Shown here: one piece after another, positions 1-9,618 of the stretch
Position numbering within the stretch: position 1 is the stretch's first letter
Layout of the letters: each line of letters opens with the position of its first letter
Assembly: GCA_003134765.1 (NCBI GenBank)
Contig: PLCM01000021.1
Span: 1-64,000, forward strand
Origin: Spartobacteria bacterium
GTDB lineage: Bacteria; Verrucomicrobiota; Verrucomicrobiia; Chthoniobacterales; UBA10450
Direction of reading: 5' to 3'
DNA length: 64,000 nucleotides
Notes under the pieces: generated by a model
Databases searched by the model: none
What the model saw: the letters and a program-made list of their open reading frames with translations, nothing else
Told to the model about the DNA's origin: nothing
Program-made: the position numbers and the translations under genes

Positions 1-112
1 TGACCAACAGCACGGTGAGCGGCAACACTGCCGCTGCCGACGCCGGCGGCGGCGGCGGCATCTATAACGATAACAGCCTCACGGTGACCAATAGCACGGT
101 GAGCGGCAACAC
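1..112 (+). repeat. 84-bp tandem coding repeat
   Basis: The stretch at 1-28 recurs at 85-112 with two differences. One unit is 84 bp, or 28 residues, and encodes one rung set of the beta-helix ([10 protein letters not shown] followed by GGGIYN). More units probably lie to the left of the window. Confidence 0.7.
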
Positions 113-2303
113 CGCTGCGGGCAGTGGCGGCGGCATCTACAACGGTAAATTGTCGACTTCAGGGACAGCGACCCTAACCAACGTAACCATCACTAATAAC
201 CGCTCGGATTCAAACGACAGCGGTGGCGAACCGGGTGGCGGAATTTTCCGCAAAAGCACCACCGCCGTCACCGCCATCACTTTGAAGAACACGCTCGTCG
301 CCGGGAATTTCCGCGGCTCGGGCGTGACGCCTGACGACATCGATGGGACGATGAACACCACTAGTTCGTTCAACTTGATTGGAGACGGCGGCACCAGCGG
401 ACTCACCAATGGCCAGAATGGAAACCAAGTAGGCACCAGCACATCTCCGATCGATCCAAAACTGAATGCGCTCGGTAACTATGGCGGCCCAACGCAGACG
501 CACCTCCTGCTGCCGGGCAGTCCGGCCATTGATGCGGGTGATAACTCAGCGGTGACAAACCCGCCCTTTGCCGGCCCGCCTTTCACCGACCAGCGCGACA
601 CGGGCTTCCCGCGCATTGAGCCGGTTAATGGCACCGTGGACATCGGCGCTGTAGAGGTAAACTACGCGATGAGTGCTACCGTCGGCACGCCACAAAGCGC
701 GACGATCACCACTGATTTTGCCACCGACTTGCAGGCTACGCTCACTGAGTCGGGCAATCCAGTAAGTGGCGTTTCCGTTACCTTCACCGCGCCTTCAACT
801 GGCGCGAGTGGAAGCTTCCCGGGGCCGAGCACCACCGCCAGCGCCAACACAAATGGGAGCGGTGTGGCGACGGCGCCGACGTTCACGGCCAATGGCACCG
901 CCGGAAGCTATACCGTGGCGGCCAGCGTGACAGGTGTCGCGTCGCCGGCGAACTTCAGCCTGACTAATACCGCGGCCGACACCACGACTGATGTAACCTC
1001 ATCGGTCAATCCATCTGCCTCCGGCCAGAACGTGACCTTCACCGCGACAGTTACACCTGTCGTGGGAAGCGGCGAAACCGGGACGGTCCAGTTTGTGATC
1101 GATAGCTCGAACTTTGGCAATCCCGTGACTTTGAGCGGCGGTACCGCCCAAACGAGCACTTCCACGCTCAGCGCTGGCAGCAATCACACCGTCATTGCGC
1201 AATACAGTGGCGACACTAACTTCAACGCCAGCAATGGCACGCTGTCGGGCGGCCAGAATGTGAATTCTCCGACACCGACACCAACAGCCACCGCCACGGC
1301 TACCGCTACGCCAACAGCCACAGCAACAGCAACAGCTACGCCGACTGCTACCGCAACGGCCACACCGACTTCGACACCAACAGCTACGCCGACTGCTACT
1401 CCAACGGCCACACCGACTGCGACACCTACGGCCACCGCGACCGCTACACCTATTGCTACCGCGACGGCCACGCCTACCGCGACCGCCACGGCCACACCAA
1501 CCGCCACCCCAACTTCGACGGCGGCCCAGAACCTGAACATCTCGACCCGTCTCCGCGTTGATACCGGTGACAAGGCCATGATCGCCGGGTTCATCATCAC
1601 TGGGAACAGCTCCAAGCCGGTCGTGCTCCGAGGCATGGGTCCATCATTGGCCGCCTTTGGTCTTACCGATCTCCTGCTTGATCCCGTTCTCGAGCTCCAC
1701 GGTGCCGATGGCGCGCTGATCCTGCGCAATGACAATTGGAAGGACGACCAGCGCAGTCAGATCGAAGGCACGGTCTTCCAGCCGAGCGACGATCGCGAGT
1801 CGGTAATCCTGGCGACGCTCACGCCCGCCGCTTACACCGCGATCCTCACCGGCAAGGGCAACACCACCGGCGTTGGCGTCGTGGAAGCCTACGACAACAA
1901 TCAGGCCCTGGATTCACAGCTGGCCAACATTAGCACCCGCGGATTCGTCCAGACGGGTAGTAATGTCATGATTGGCGGTTTCATCCTCGGCGGGAGTCCG
2001 AACAATGCGAGAATCGCGCTGCGCGGCATTGGACCATCCCTTGCCCAATTTGGATTGAATCCTGTGCTCGCCGATCCGACCCTGGAATTGCACGACGCCA
2101 ATGGCACGACCTTGATTGCGAACGATAACTGGACTGACGATCCCGTTTCCGCCGCGCAGTTAACCGCGAACGGCCTCGCACCGCAAGACCCGAAAGAGTC
2201 CGGCATCTTCACTTCGCTGCCGCCTGGAGCTTTCACGGCCATCCTGGCCGGGAAGAATGGCGGGACCGGCATCGGCCTGATCGAAGTCTACAATCTGAAA
2301 TAG
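3..2303 (+). CDS. Secreted beta-helix protein with Ig-like domains and duplicated C-terminal module (5' partial)
   Basis: The frame is open to the left edge, so the N-terminus is missing; the first whole codon is at 3. The N-terminal part has beta-helix style repeats ([15 protein letters not shown]) and ends in a choice-of-anchor-Q-like segment ([25 protein letters not shown]). Two Ig-like stretches follow (about nt 660-960 and 980-1260). A low-complexity Thr/Ala/Pro linker spans about nt 1265-1520. Two copies of a roughly 125-residue module then start near nt 1531 ([12 protein letters not shown]) and 1921 ([11 protein letters not shown]), and the protein ends at VYNLK. Nothing hydrophobic follows, so there is no PEP-CTERM or LPXTG signal. 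The likely role is an extracellular or surface adhesin-like protein. The same module pair closes three other proteins in this window. Family assignment of the front half is moderately sure. Confidence 0.8.
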   Translation, partial: TNSTVSGNTAAADAGGGGGIYNDNSLTVTNSTVSGNTAAGSGGGIYNGKLSTSGTATLTNVTITNNRSDSNDSGGEPGGGIFRKSTTAVTAITLKNTLVAGNFRGSGVTPDDIDGTMNTTSSFNLIGDGGTSGLTNGQNGNQVGTSTSPIDPKLNALGNYGGPTQTHLLLPGSPAIDAGDNSAVTNPPFAGPPFTDQRDTGFPRIEPVNGTVDIGAVEVNYAMSATVGTPQSATITTDFATDLQATLTESGNPVSGVSVTFTAPSTGASGSFPGPSTTASANTNGSGVATAPTFTANGTAGSYTVAASVTGVASPANFSLTNTAADTTTDVTSSVNPSASGQNVTFTATVTPVVGSGETGTVQFVIDSSNFGNPVTLSGGTAQTSTSTLSAGSNHTVIAQYSGDTNFNASNGTLSGGQNVNSPTPTPTATATATATPTATATATATPTATATATPTSTPTATPTATPTATPTATPTATATATPIATATATPTATATATPTATPTSTAAQNLNISTRLRVDTGDKAMIAGFIITGNSSKPVVLRGMGPSLAAFGLTDLLLDPVLELHGADGALILRNDNWKDDQRSQIEGTVFQPSDDRESVILATLTPAAYTAILTGKGNTTGVGVVEAYDNNQALDSQLANISTRGFVQTGSNVMIGGFILGGSPNNARIALRGIGPSLAQFGLNPVLADPTLELHDANGTTLIANDNWTDDPVSAAQLTANGLAPQDPKESGIFTSLPPGAFTAILAGKNGGTGIGLIEVYNLK

Positions 2304-2318
2304 CCCGGCACTGAAGCC

Positions 2319-2336
2319 GCCCCGCTCTGTCGGGGC
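2319..2336 (+). terminator. GC hairpin after the beta-helix gene
   Basis: GCCCCG at 2319-2324 pairs with CGGGGC at 2331-2336 across a 6-nt loop, 16 nt after the stop codon. Only a weak T-rich run follows, so this may be a weak terminator or just a stable 3' end. Confidence 0.4.
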
Positions 2337-2449
2337 GATTCTTGCGCCGAACGCGGCGACAGAGCGCCGCGACTACATCTCTGCACCCAGTATGCTCTTT
2401 TGCCTTTGACATTGGCCCGCGAAATAGGTCGAGTAGGAGGCTCGCGTTT

Positions 2450-2929
2450 ATGAAAAACATTTCCTTAGTCATTTGTCTCCTTCTCGCCTCCCTCGCGTCG
2501 CTTCCCGCAGCCGAGCCGGAAAATCCTGCTTTCCCGGGAGTGCAGAAAGCGATGACCTCGGAACAATACGAAGCCGCCGGTCTTTCCAAACTCGACGCGG
2601 CCGAACGAGCCAAACTCGACGAATTTATTCGAAGCTACGTCGCGGTCAGCAATGAAAAAGTCGCGACCTCGGCAGTCGACAAAGCAGTGAAGGAAAACAA
2701 GGTCTCAGCCCCGGAGGTGATCCAGAGCCGGATCGTCGGACCGTTTACGGGTTACACAGGGCGGACTGTTTTTACTCTTGAGAACGGCCAGCGCTGGGCG
2801 CAATCGCAATATGATAGCGCCTATTTCCCGAAGATCGATTCACCGCCGGTTATCATCGTCAAAGCAGGCTTCGGCTATCGAATGTATATCGCTGGCGGAG
2901 GCGCGATCCGCGTATCGAAGGTGCACTAG
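2450..2929 (+). CDS. Small secreted protein of unknown function
   Basis: The protein has 159 residues. The ATG at 2450 was chosen because GGAGG lies 10 nt upstream and the protein then opens with a signal peptide (MKNISLVICLLLASLASLPAAE). The mature part has a charged helical first half and a C-terminal half with GPFTGYTGRTVFTLENGQ, GYRMYIAGGGA and a final IRVSKVH. That tail resembles small exported proteins in which a TLENGQ-W segment precedes a beta-rich end. I do not recognise a function. It follows the beta-helix gene after about 150 bp, probably as a separate unit. Confidence 0.7.
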   Translation: MKNISLVICLLLASLASLPAAEPENPAFPGVQKAMTSEQYEAAGLSKLDAAERAKLDEFIRSYVAVSNEKVATSAVDKAVKENKVSAPEVIQSRIVGPFTGYTGRTVFTLENGQRWAQSQYDSAYFPKIDSPPVIIVKAGFGYRMYIAGGGAIRVSKVH

Positions 2930-2954
2930 CGGCCCCGCGCCAGAGAGGATTTTC

Positions 2955-3025
2955 GGTAGGACGAAACGCGGTCGCGCCTGCATTGCTGCAGATCACCGGG
3001 CGGCTCGACAGAGTCTCGCCCTACC
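2955..3025. repeat. Palindromic repeat, GGTAGGGCGAGACT family, degenerate copy
   Basis: The right arm at 3001-3025 (ending GAGTCTCGCCCTACC) is identical to the right arm of the element at 29448-29523. The left arm (GGTAGGACGAAACGCGG) has diverged. The element sits in the convergent gap between the small secreted protein and the RND permease. Confidence 0.65.
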
Positions 3026-3043
3026 AATCAAACAAGACGCTGA

Positions 3044-6000
3044 TCAGGCCGCTCCGACCGGAGCAGGCTCCTTGTCTCCGGGCCCGGACCCTCCGGCATC
3101 GGCTTCGTGGTGCATATGGCCGCTGCGAAGAAACGGAACCTTGTCGAGCACCCGTTCCTGGAACCATTCCAACGCGAGATAAATCACCGGAGTAATGTAG
3201 AGTGTAATTAGTTGCGAGATCACAAGACCGCCGACAATCACGAGACCGAGAGGCCGGCGGGAAGAACCGTCAGCTCCATAGCCCAGAGCGAGCGGCACCG
3301 CGCCCATCAAGGCGGCGAGCGTGGTCATAATAATCGGCCGGAAACGCTCGATGCTGGCTTCGTGGATCGCGTCACGCCGGTTATAACCTTCGTCTAGCCG
3401 GTGCAGCGCGAAGTCAACGATCATGATGCCGTTCTTCTTCACAATTCCCATCAAGAGAAAGAGCCCGATCACGGAGTAGAGCGACAAAGTCGACCGGAAA
3501 AGCCAGAGAGTTAACAGTCCACCCACCACTGCGGGGAAGAGAGCGGACAGCACGGTAATGGGATGGACGTAGCTCTCGTAGAGAATACCCAGGATGACAT
3601 ACATAACGAAGAGTGCGGCCAGGACCAGAAACGGAAGCGCCTGAAAAAGCTGCTCAAGGACCAGGCCTTCCCCTTGAAGCTCCCCTTTCACGGTCGGCGG
3701 AAGAGTTTCTGCCGCCGTCTTTTGAATAAACGCGGTAACATCTCCCAAAGCTACTCCCGGTTTTGTATCAAAACCAAAGGTTACGCTCGTAAACTGGTTC
3801 AAGTGATTAACGGATTGGAAACCTAGCGTCGTCTCAGACTTCGTTACCGCGCGAACCGGAATAAGAGTATTGCCAATATCGGGCTTAACGTAAATGCGCG
3901 ACAAGTCCTCCGGAATAGCTCGTTCGCGGTCGTCTACTTCCAGGATGACCTGATACTGATCGTCCGCCTGCTTGATCAGGTAAACGTAGTTCTGCGAGTA
4001 GGCCGAACGAAGAAGCGTTTCCAGTTTCGTAGTCGAAACTCCCAAGGTACTGGCGCGGTCGCGATCGATGTTGATATCGACATTTGGAGTGGCGCGAAAC
4101 AGATCGGAGCGAGGAGGAGCGACGAAGCCATCGTAAGAGCGCAGTTTTTCACCGAGCGCATCGGCCGCCGCGTAGACTTCCGCCGGGTTAATGCCGCTGA
4201 GGACATAGGAGTAACGTCCGAAAGAGCTGCCGGTCGCACCGATATTGATTTGGAGGACGGGCTGCGGATTCAAGGTCGGGAAAACTCCGGGGATCTCGCT
4301 TACCGCTTTGCGCACGTCCGCCGCCACTTCCTCAATGCCCACCCGATCCGCGGCATCCTTCAGAAACAGAACGGTGAAAACGCCGGCTGTTGTTCCGGCA
4401 CGGCCGGCAATGGTGAAATATTTATCGATGGCTTTATTGGCCTGCAACACGGGGTCAAGCTTGTTCTGGAGCTGGCGCTGTTGCAGCGGAGAGGCCCCTT
4501 CCTGGACTATGAAAAGACCGCGGATGACCCCGCTGTCGCCGGTCGGGAGGAGCGTGAATGGTAACGCGCTGAAAAAATACCAGACACCGAGAACGCACGC
4601 GATCACGATGGGCACGGCAAGCCAGCCGTGATCGAGAAACCAGTCAAGGCTCCGTCCGTAGGAACGGACGATCCGCTCGAAAAGGCGGCCAACGACCCTT
4701 TCCGTCCAGGTCTTGGTGTGGCCTGGGCCGCGTTCCGCGAGAAGGCGGGCGCACATCAGGGGCGTTAGCGTGAGTGAGACCAAGCCCGAAGCAAAAATCG
4801 CCACGATGATCGTAATGGAAAACTCACGAAAGATGCGGCCAAGAAGTCCAGGCATGAAAGCCAGGGGAATGAAGACCGAGGCGAGAGACAGCGTCATCGA
4901 AAGGATCGTGAATGAGATCTCGCCCGCGCTGTTCAAGGTAGCCTTGTAGATTGACTCGCCATGCTCGGCCCGGCGCACGACGTTCTCCAAAAACACGATC
5001 GCGTCATCGACAAGGAAGCCGATGGCGAGAGTCATGGCCATCAACGTAAGGTTATTGATCGAGAAGTTCAGCGCCCACATCGCCAGGAACGTGATCAAGA
5101 GCGAGAGGGGCAACGCGACAACAGGTATTAAAGTGTCAGCCGCGCGACCCAGGAACATGAAGATAACCATGATCACAAGCACGAAGGCGATGAGCAGAGT
5201 CGTCTGCACGTCTGAGACCGAACGCACGATGGTCTGCGACCGGTCGAAGGTCGGGATTAACTGGATGGAGCCGGGAAGTTCCAGCCGCAACTGCGGCAGC
5301 AGATCGTTGACTGATTTCGCGACGGCGACAGCATTGGCTCCGGCCTGACGTGAAACCGCCAGCACGATCGTGGAAGCAGGCGGATTAAATCCGCGCGCAA
5401 AGAAGTGGCGCGAGAGCCGCTCATCCTGCACCCCATCGATCACGTCGGCGACGTCGCGGAGAAAGACAGGCGAATTGTCCGTGGCCCGAGCGACGATGAT
5501 ATTGCGGTAACCTTCGGCATCGCCGATCTGCCCGTTTGGGCGCAGAACAAACGATCGTGTCTTTCCGTCCAGTTGCCCAGCCCCTGAATACGAGGTGCTG
5601 GCCTTGATGGCGGTGGAAAGATCGTCCAGCGTCAAACTCCGCGAAGCCAGCGCTCCCGGATTCGCTTTGATCCGGATCGCGCCCTTCACGCCGTAGACGT
5701 TCACCTGGGAGACGCCCGGCAGAATGTTGATGCGCTGTTGGACTTGGGTGGTGGCGTATTTGTAAAGGTCACCGTCGGTCAGCGTGTCACTCGTCAGCGC
5801 GATATAAGTGACCGCCTGGTCGTTCGGATTGGTCTTGAGAAAAGTAGGCGGGCTGGGCAGATCATTCGGAAGTTGGCCAGAGGCGCGTTGGATGGCCGAT
5901 TGCACGTCGGTGGCCGCGGCATCGATCCCTTTGGTGAGATCGAACTGGAGCGTGATGCTCGTGCTGCCCTGCGTGCTCGAGCTGGTCGAAAGAGTGAGGC

Positions 6001-6382
6001 CGGGGATTTGGGTGAATTGCTTCTCCAGCGGCGTGGCGATGGTATTCGCCATCGTTTCCGGATTGGCGCCCGGGTACGAAACGGAGACGGAAATGACGGG
6101 GTAATCGACGGCCGGGAGATCGTTCACCGCCAGTTGCTGGTAGGTTAAGATGCCGAAGACTATGATCGACACGGTCAACAGCGTCGTCATCACGGGCCGC
6201 TGAATGAACGGCAGGGAGAGACCGGAAGAAAACTGCATCAACTTGCCCGCGAGAGTTTTTTCTCCCCCGGTTGTCCGGCGAGGTTCCGCCGCGCCGCCGG
6301 CCCGATCTTTTTTCATGGCGCCCTCTTCGCCCCCGCCGTCCGGGTGATCTGGCGCATCGGTCTCGGATGGTGAGTCGCGCAT
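3044..6382 (-). CDS. RND-family multidrug efflux permease (AcrB/MdtB-like)
   Basis: This is the inner-membrane proton-driven pump of a tripartite efflux system, 1112 residues, slightly longer than the usual 1020-1050 because of a charged N-terminal extension of about 48 residues. The first membrane helix follows LPFIQRPV. Hallmarks include a Pro/Ala-rich porter domain, the proton-relay Asp pair in GFLVDDAIVFLEN (about residues 457-458), and a second half repeating the fold (GILYESYVHPITVLSALFPA, GIVKKNGIMIVDFAL). The GIVKKNGIM motif is typical of the HAE1 family. The gene lies 7 bp after the adaptor gene in one operon with marR. No outer-membrane TolC partner is encoded nearby. A start further in (MQFSSG) cannot be excluded. 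Confidence 0.95.
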   Translation of the reverse strand: MRDSPSETDAPDHPDGGGEEGAMKKDRAGGAAEPRRTTGGEKTLAGKLMQFSSGLSLPFIQRPVMTTLLTVSIIVFGILTYQQLAVNDLPAVDYPVISVSVSYPGANPETMANTIATPLEKQFTQIPGLTLSTSSSTQGSTSITLQFDLTKGIDAAATDVQSAIQRASGQLPNDLPSPPTFLKTNPNDQAVTYIALTSDTLTDGDLYKYATTQVQQRINILPGVSQVNVYGVKGAIRIKANPGALASRSLTLDDLSTAIKASTSYSGAGQLDGKTRSFVLRPNGQIGDAEGYRNIIVARATDNSPVFLRDVADVIDGVQDERLSRHFFARGFNPPASTIVLAVSRQAGANAVAVAKSVNDLLPQLRLELPGSIQLIPTFDRSQTIVRSVSDVQTTLLIAFVLVIMVIFMFLGRAADTLIPVVALPLSLLITFLAMWALNFSINNLTLMAMTLAIGFLVDDAIVFLENVVRRAEHGESIYKATLNSAGEISFTILSMTLSLASVFIPLAFMPGLLGRIFREFSITIIVAIFASGLVSLTLTPLMCARLLAERGPGHTKTWTERVVGRLFERIVRSYGRSLDWFLDHGWLAVPIVIACVLGVWYFFSALPFTLLPTGDSGVIRGLFIVQEGASPLQQRQLQNKLDPVLQANKAIDKYFTIAGRAGTTAGVFTVLFLKDAADRVGIEEVAADVRKAVSEIPGVFPTLNPQPVLQINIGATGSSFGRYSYVLSGINPAEVYAAADALGEKLRSYDGFVAPPRSDLFRATPNVDINIDRDRASTLGVSTTKLETLLRSAYSQNYVYLIKQADDQYQVILEVDDRERAIPEDLSRIYVKPDIGNTLIPVRAVTKSETTLGFQSVNHLNQFTSVTFGFDTKPGVALGDVTAFIQKTAAETLPPTVKGELQGEGLVLEQLFQALPFLVLAALFVMYVILGILYESYVHPITVLSALFPAVVGGLLTLWLFRSTLSLYSVIGLFLLMGIVKKNGIMIVDFALHRLDEGYNRRDAIHEASIERFRPIIMTTLAALMGAVPLALGYGADGSSRRPLGLVIVGGLVISQLITLYITPVIYLALEWFQERVLDKVPFLRSGHMHHEADAGGSGPGDKEPAPVGAA

Positions 6383-6389
6383 TCCAGGA

Positions 6390-7613
6390 TCAATTCAGCG
6401 TTTTCACCGTCGGCGGGCTTGTGCCTTGCGTGGATTCTTTGGCGGCAACTTTGATGCCGGGTGAGAGCTGCAACTGGCCGGACACGACTACCGTTTCGCC
6501 CACATTCACGCCTTCAATAATGACGGTGAGATCCCCCTGGCGCTGACCCGGTTTTACCTGGCGCAAATCGAGCGTCGAATCGGACTTCACCACGAAAAGG
6601 TAGGACCCGTTTTGGCCGATCTGCACCGCGCTACTGGGAACAAGCTTGGAATCTTTCAGGTTGTCTAAAATCAAACGGACGTGCACGAACTGCGCCGGCC
6701 AGAGCGCATGATCGGAGTTGGGCGTCACTCCGCGGGCCTTGACGGTGCCTGAGCCCGGCTGAAGCGAATTGTCGATAAAGGAAAGCGCTCCTTCCCTGGG
6801 TGGGAGTTGATCGTCCTCAGCGTCGGTCATCACTTTCACATTGGGACCGCCGAGATATTTCCGCACCAAAGGGAGATCGGGTTCCGCCACGGTGAAATCG
6901 GTGTAGATCGGATCGATTCCCTGGATGGTAACGAGGACTGCCCCAGGCGTCGCGCCTCCGCCACCGACGATATTTCCCACGTCCACTTGCCGCAGTCCCA
7001 CCCGTCCGTCGATCGGCGAACGAATGCTGCAATAATCGACGTTCACCTGAGCAGCCGAGACCGCCCCTTCGGCGCTTTTTACCTTGGCCTCATCATTGTT
7101 CACCGTGCCTTGCGCGGTATCGAGGTCCTGCGGAGATGTGACTCCTTTCGATCGAAGATCCTGTTGCCGCTTCAAGGTGATTTGATCGAGAACCAATTGG
7201 GACTTCGCCTGGGCGAGCTGACCCTGGGCCTGGACCAGAACGGCTTCGTAAGAACGAGAGTCGATCGTGAAGAGAAGATCGCCCTTTTTAACATCGGCCC
7301 CGTCCTGGAAATGCCGGGCGGCAATTTGCCCGCTCACCTGGGCCTGGACCTGGACCGTTTCAAACGCGGTGCAGGTTCCGATCTCGTCAAGGTAAAGCGG
7401 GACGTCCTTCTGGATCACCTTCGCCACTTCCACCAGCCGCGGCGCGGGCGGCGGGGTTGGTTTTGTTCTCCCGAGAAAAGCGCGGACCGACAGGAGAACC
7501 GCGACCAAAGCGATGATTCCTCCAACCAGATAGACCCGCTTCCGTCCGAAGCGATGCTCCAGATGAACAACCGCTTCACGCGTAGCGATGTTGGCTCGGG
7601 TCATCGTCGTCAT
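6390..7613 (-). CDS. RND efflux periplasmic adaptor subunit (membrane fusion protein)
   Basis: This HlyD/AcrA-type adaptor links the permease to an outer-membrane channel. It has 407 residues from the ATG at 7613, chosen because it lies just after the marR stop codon; longer in-frame starts would overlap marR and add an implausible Arg/Lys-rich tail. One membrane anchor spans about residues 27-45 (VYLVGGIIALVAVLL). Then come the barrel-sandwich segment (VQAQVSGQIAARHFQDGADV), a helical hairpin rich in Gln/Ala, the returning lipoyl half (IRSPIDGRVGLRQVDVGN) and a beta-barrel region (TVAEPDLPLVRKYL). The final 60 residues form the membrane-proximal domain. It is co-transcribed with marR upstream and the permease downstream. 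Confidence 0.95.
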   Translation of the reverse strand: MTTMTRANIATREAVVHLEHRFGRKRVYLVGGIIALVAVLLSVRAFLGRTKPTPPPAPRLVEVAKVIQKDVPLYLDEIGTCTAFETVQVQAQVSGQIAARHFQDGADVKKGDLLFTIDSRSYEAVLVQAQGQLAQAKSQLVLDQITLKRQQDLRSKGVTSPQDLDTAQGTVNNDEAKVKSAEGAVSAAQVNVDYCSIRSPIDGRVGLRQVDVGNIVGGGGATPGAVLVTIQGIDPIYTDFTVAEPDLPLVRKYLGGPNVKVMTDAEDDQLPPREGALSFIDNSLQPGSGTVKARGVTPNSDHALWPAQFVHVRLILDNLKDSKLVPSSAVQIGQNGSYLFVVKSDSTLDLRQVKPGQRQGDLTVIIEGVNVGETVVVSGQLQLSPGIKVAAKESTQGTSPPTVKTLN

Positions 7614-7618
7614 GGTAA

Positions 7619-8113
7619 TCAGTTTCTCGATGCGATATTTCTCGCGCCGCTTTTGGCGCGACCGTTTTTTGCGACGACGACGGGTTCTTCGGCTTTCTTC
7701 CGGATTTGGGTCAGGACACGGATGCACGCCTCCAGGTCATTCGCTGGAACATCCTCAATCAGCTCGTGGCGTAATCCTTTGGCGGTATTGAAAATCCTGT
7801 TCAGGACAGGTTTGGAACCCCGCTGGAGGTGAATGGTTTTGCAGCGGCGATCACTTGGCGATTCGCGGCGCTCGATCCAGCCGTCGTGCTGCAACCGGTT
7901 CAGGAGGCCCGCCAGCGTCGGTTCTTCGATTCCCATCCGTTCCGCAATCTCTTTCTGAGTAAGATTGTCGCCGCCCTGAGAAAGATGGATCAGCGTCCGC
8001 CATTTTCCCTGGCTTAAGCCAAGTGGCCGCAAACGTTGATCAAGTTTGGTGCGCCACGCCCGGGCCGTGCCGAAGAGGAGAAGACCGAATTCATTGATGT
8101 TCGACGACGCCAT
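7619..8113 (-). CDS. MarR-family transcriptional regulator of the efflux operon
   Basis: This winged-helix repressor has 164 residues. The DNA-binding part is visible as LGLSQGKWRTLIHLSQGG, LTQKEIAERMGIEEPTLAGL and the wing with ERRESPSDRRCKTIHL. It is the first gene of the marR-adaptor-permease operon; its stop codon is 5 bp before the adaptor start. A perfect palindrome, CGTTAGCATGCTAACG, lies 12 bp upstream of its start codon, so autorepression lifted by a small toxic ligand is the natural model. The C-terminal 20 residues are basic (KNGRAKSGARN). Confidence 0.93.
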   Translation of the reverse strand: MASSNINEFGLLLFGTARAWRTKLDQRLRPLGLSQGKWRTLIHLSQGGDNLTQKEIAERMGIEEPTLAGLLNRLQHDGWIERRESPSDRRCKTIHLQRGSKPVLNRIFNTAKGLRHELIEDVPANDLEACIRVLTQIRKKAEEPVVVAKNGRAKSGARNIASRN

Positions 8114-8124
8114 GCCTGAAAATT

Positions 8125-8140
8125 CGTTAGCATGCTAACG
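8125..8140. promoter_or_regulatory. Perfect 16-bp palindrome, probable MarR operator, with upstream TTGACA
   Basis: CGTTAGCATGCTAACG is a perfect dyad between the marR start (8113) and a consensus -35 hexamer TTGACA on the minus strand (8160-8165). The region expected to hold the -10 hexamer abuts or overlaps the dyad, so a bound MarR dimer would block initiation of marR-adaptor-RND. The operator role is inferred from position and symmetry. Confidence 0.7.
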
Positions 8141-8185
8141 ATTGATCGTTTCGTCGCATTGTCAAATGGGCGGGAAGGCCCCCGG

Positions 8186-9616
8186 CTACTCGGGAGAGGC
8201 ACCCCCGATCCTCTCCAGAATCACCGTCCGGTTCCGGTAATCGGTCACGCGTTGAACCGGGTGGGCGCGCAACGGTAACCAGCGCTCGCTCTCCCCAACC
8301 TCACGCTCCCGTTCGGGTTGAACGAGCAAGTACCGCCCGCTCGTTGGCACTTCATCGAGCCGATTCACATAAACAATGCGGGTCCGCACATAAAAAAGAA
8401 AAGGCTGGTAATCCGGGTCCAGGGCGTAGAGCCGCTCGGAGTCCGGCACCAGACGATCAATCTGCGCGGCGATCGGTTTCACTTTCGATCGCCGTTGTAA
8501 TGCCGGCACGATGGCAATGGCGTAGAGACACAACAGAAAGCTCGCCGCGATCGCGACCGAAATGACAAGTCGCCGCCGGGCCTTCTCCGACCAGATTTTC
8601 CCTCGCCATTGCACTTCCGGCGAGGCCAGGGTCATCGCCATCAGCCAGCACGCCGGAACGAGCGCCGGCATGGAGTAGCGCGGCAAACCGCCCGGTAACA
8701 GATTTACGAGAAGAAACGGCAGGGCCGTTCCCCAGGCGAGGGCCCCGGCGATTTTGCTGTCCGCGTCCTCCGTCCATTTCGCACTTCGAATCAAGGGCAA
8801 CAGCAAAGTCCAGGGGAGAAAATAGGCGAGGCCACGGGGAATATTGAGAAGCCAGCTGCCGAGCTTGAAATCATCGCCAGTCAGCCGCCCCGTTAATTGC
8901 GCCGACCAGTTCTGACCGACATTCGCCTCCCCCATCGCGTGCCAGTAAGGCACCCCCCACGCCGCAAAAATGGCCATCATTATAATAAGGCCGGCAAGAT
9001 GAGGGATGCCCAGGAGCTGGCGAAGTTTTCCTTCGCGATACAGAACAGCCGCCACGACGGAGTAGAAAAACAGGAGATGAAGCGGCCCTTTCGCGAGCAT
9101 TCCAAGCCCGAGGAAAATCCACGGCACCGTCCAGGTGAGCCACCTCGATCGGCCTTGTCGCCACCAGCTCAGCCAGAAAATGAGAGCGAGTCCAGAAAGC
9201 GAGACGTAGAGCGCTTCGATCTCAATGAGCCGCCCTTTCTCGACGATGCCGAAATTCGCGAGCCAGATCAGCGCGGCCAGGAGCGATCCACCGGGCCCGA
9301 GGGCGCCACGCGCGATGGTGATGAAGGCGAGAGCTACGGCGAGAATACACAACACCGAGGGCAGCCGCGCCGTCCATTCCTGGCGAAGCCCGGTCAATTT
9401 GAACGACGCGGCCACCAGCCAGTTCACGAGAGGTGGCTTTCGGTAATACGGTTCGCTCCCCACCTGTGGGACGAGAAAGTTGCCGGTTTCCAGCATCGTG
9501 ACGGCCGGCAGGATGCGCCGGCCTTCCTCGCCTTTGATTTCAAGTGAACCGAGGCCGGGAAGATAAATGGCGGCCCAGCAGCCCATCACGAGAAAAAACG
9601 AAGCCGCGCGCGACAT
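8186..9616 (-). CDS. ArnT-like membrane glycosyltransferase (PMT/GT83 family)
   Basis: This polytopic inner-membrane enzyme transfers a sugar from a polyprenyl-phosphate donor, probably onto lipid A or another envelope glycan. It has 476 residues from MSRAASFF; the longer in-frame start at 9751 would run through a dispersed repeat. The N-terminal loop carries the acidic motif LEIKGEEGRRI and then VGSEPYYRKPPLVNWL, matching the first periplasmic loop of ArnT-type enzymes (D/E followed by Y-KPP). About ten hydrophobic segments follow, then a short soluble C-terminal domain of about 100 residues. The acceptor and sugar cannot be read from sequence. It is transcribed away from nusA and stands alone. 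Confidence 0.85.
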   Translation of the reverse strand: MSRAASFFLVMGCWAAIYLPGLGSLEIKGEEGRRILPAVTMLETGNFLVPQVGSEPYYRKPPLVNWLVAASFKLTGLRQEWTARLPSVLCILAVALAFITIARGALGPGGSLLAALIWLANFGIVEKGRLIEIEALYVSLSGLALIFWLSWWRQGRSRWLTWTVPWIFLGLGMLAKGPLHLLFFYSVVAAVLYREGKLRQLLGIPHLAGLIIMMAIFAAWGVPYWHAMGEANVGQNWSAQLTGRLTGDDFKLGSWLLNIPRGLAYFLPWTLLLPLIRSAKWTEDADSKIAGALAWGTALPFLLVNLLPGGLPRYSMPALVPACWLMAMTLASPEVQWRGKIWSEKARRRLVISVAIAASFLLCLYAIAIVPALQRRSKVKPIAAQIDRLVPDSERLYALDPDYQPFLFYVRTRIVYVNRLDEVPTSGRYLLVQPEREREVGESERWLPLRAHPVQRVTDYRNRTVILERIGGASPE

Positions 9617-9618
9617 CT

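Noticed and set aside
1184-1735. A minus-strand frame rich in Val/Ala/Gly repeats
   Set aside because: It is simply the reverse reading of the Thr/Pro linker of the beta-helix protein. The same effect occurs at 58942-59517.
6807-7832. A 341-codon plus-strand frame
   Set aside because: It is opposite the efflux adaptor and marR, which show complete family motifs.
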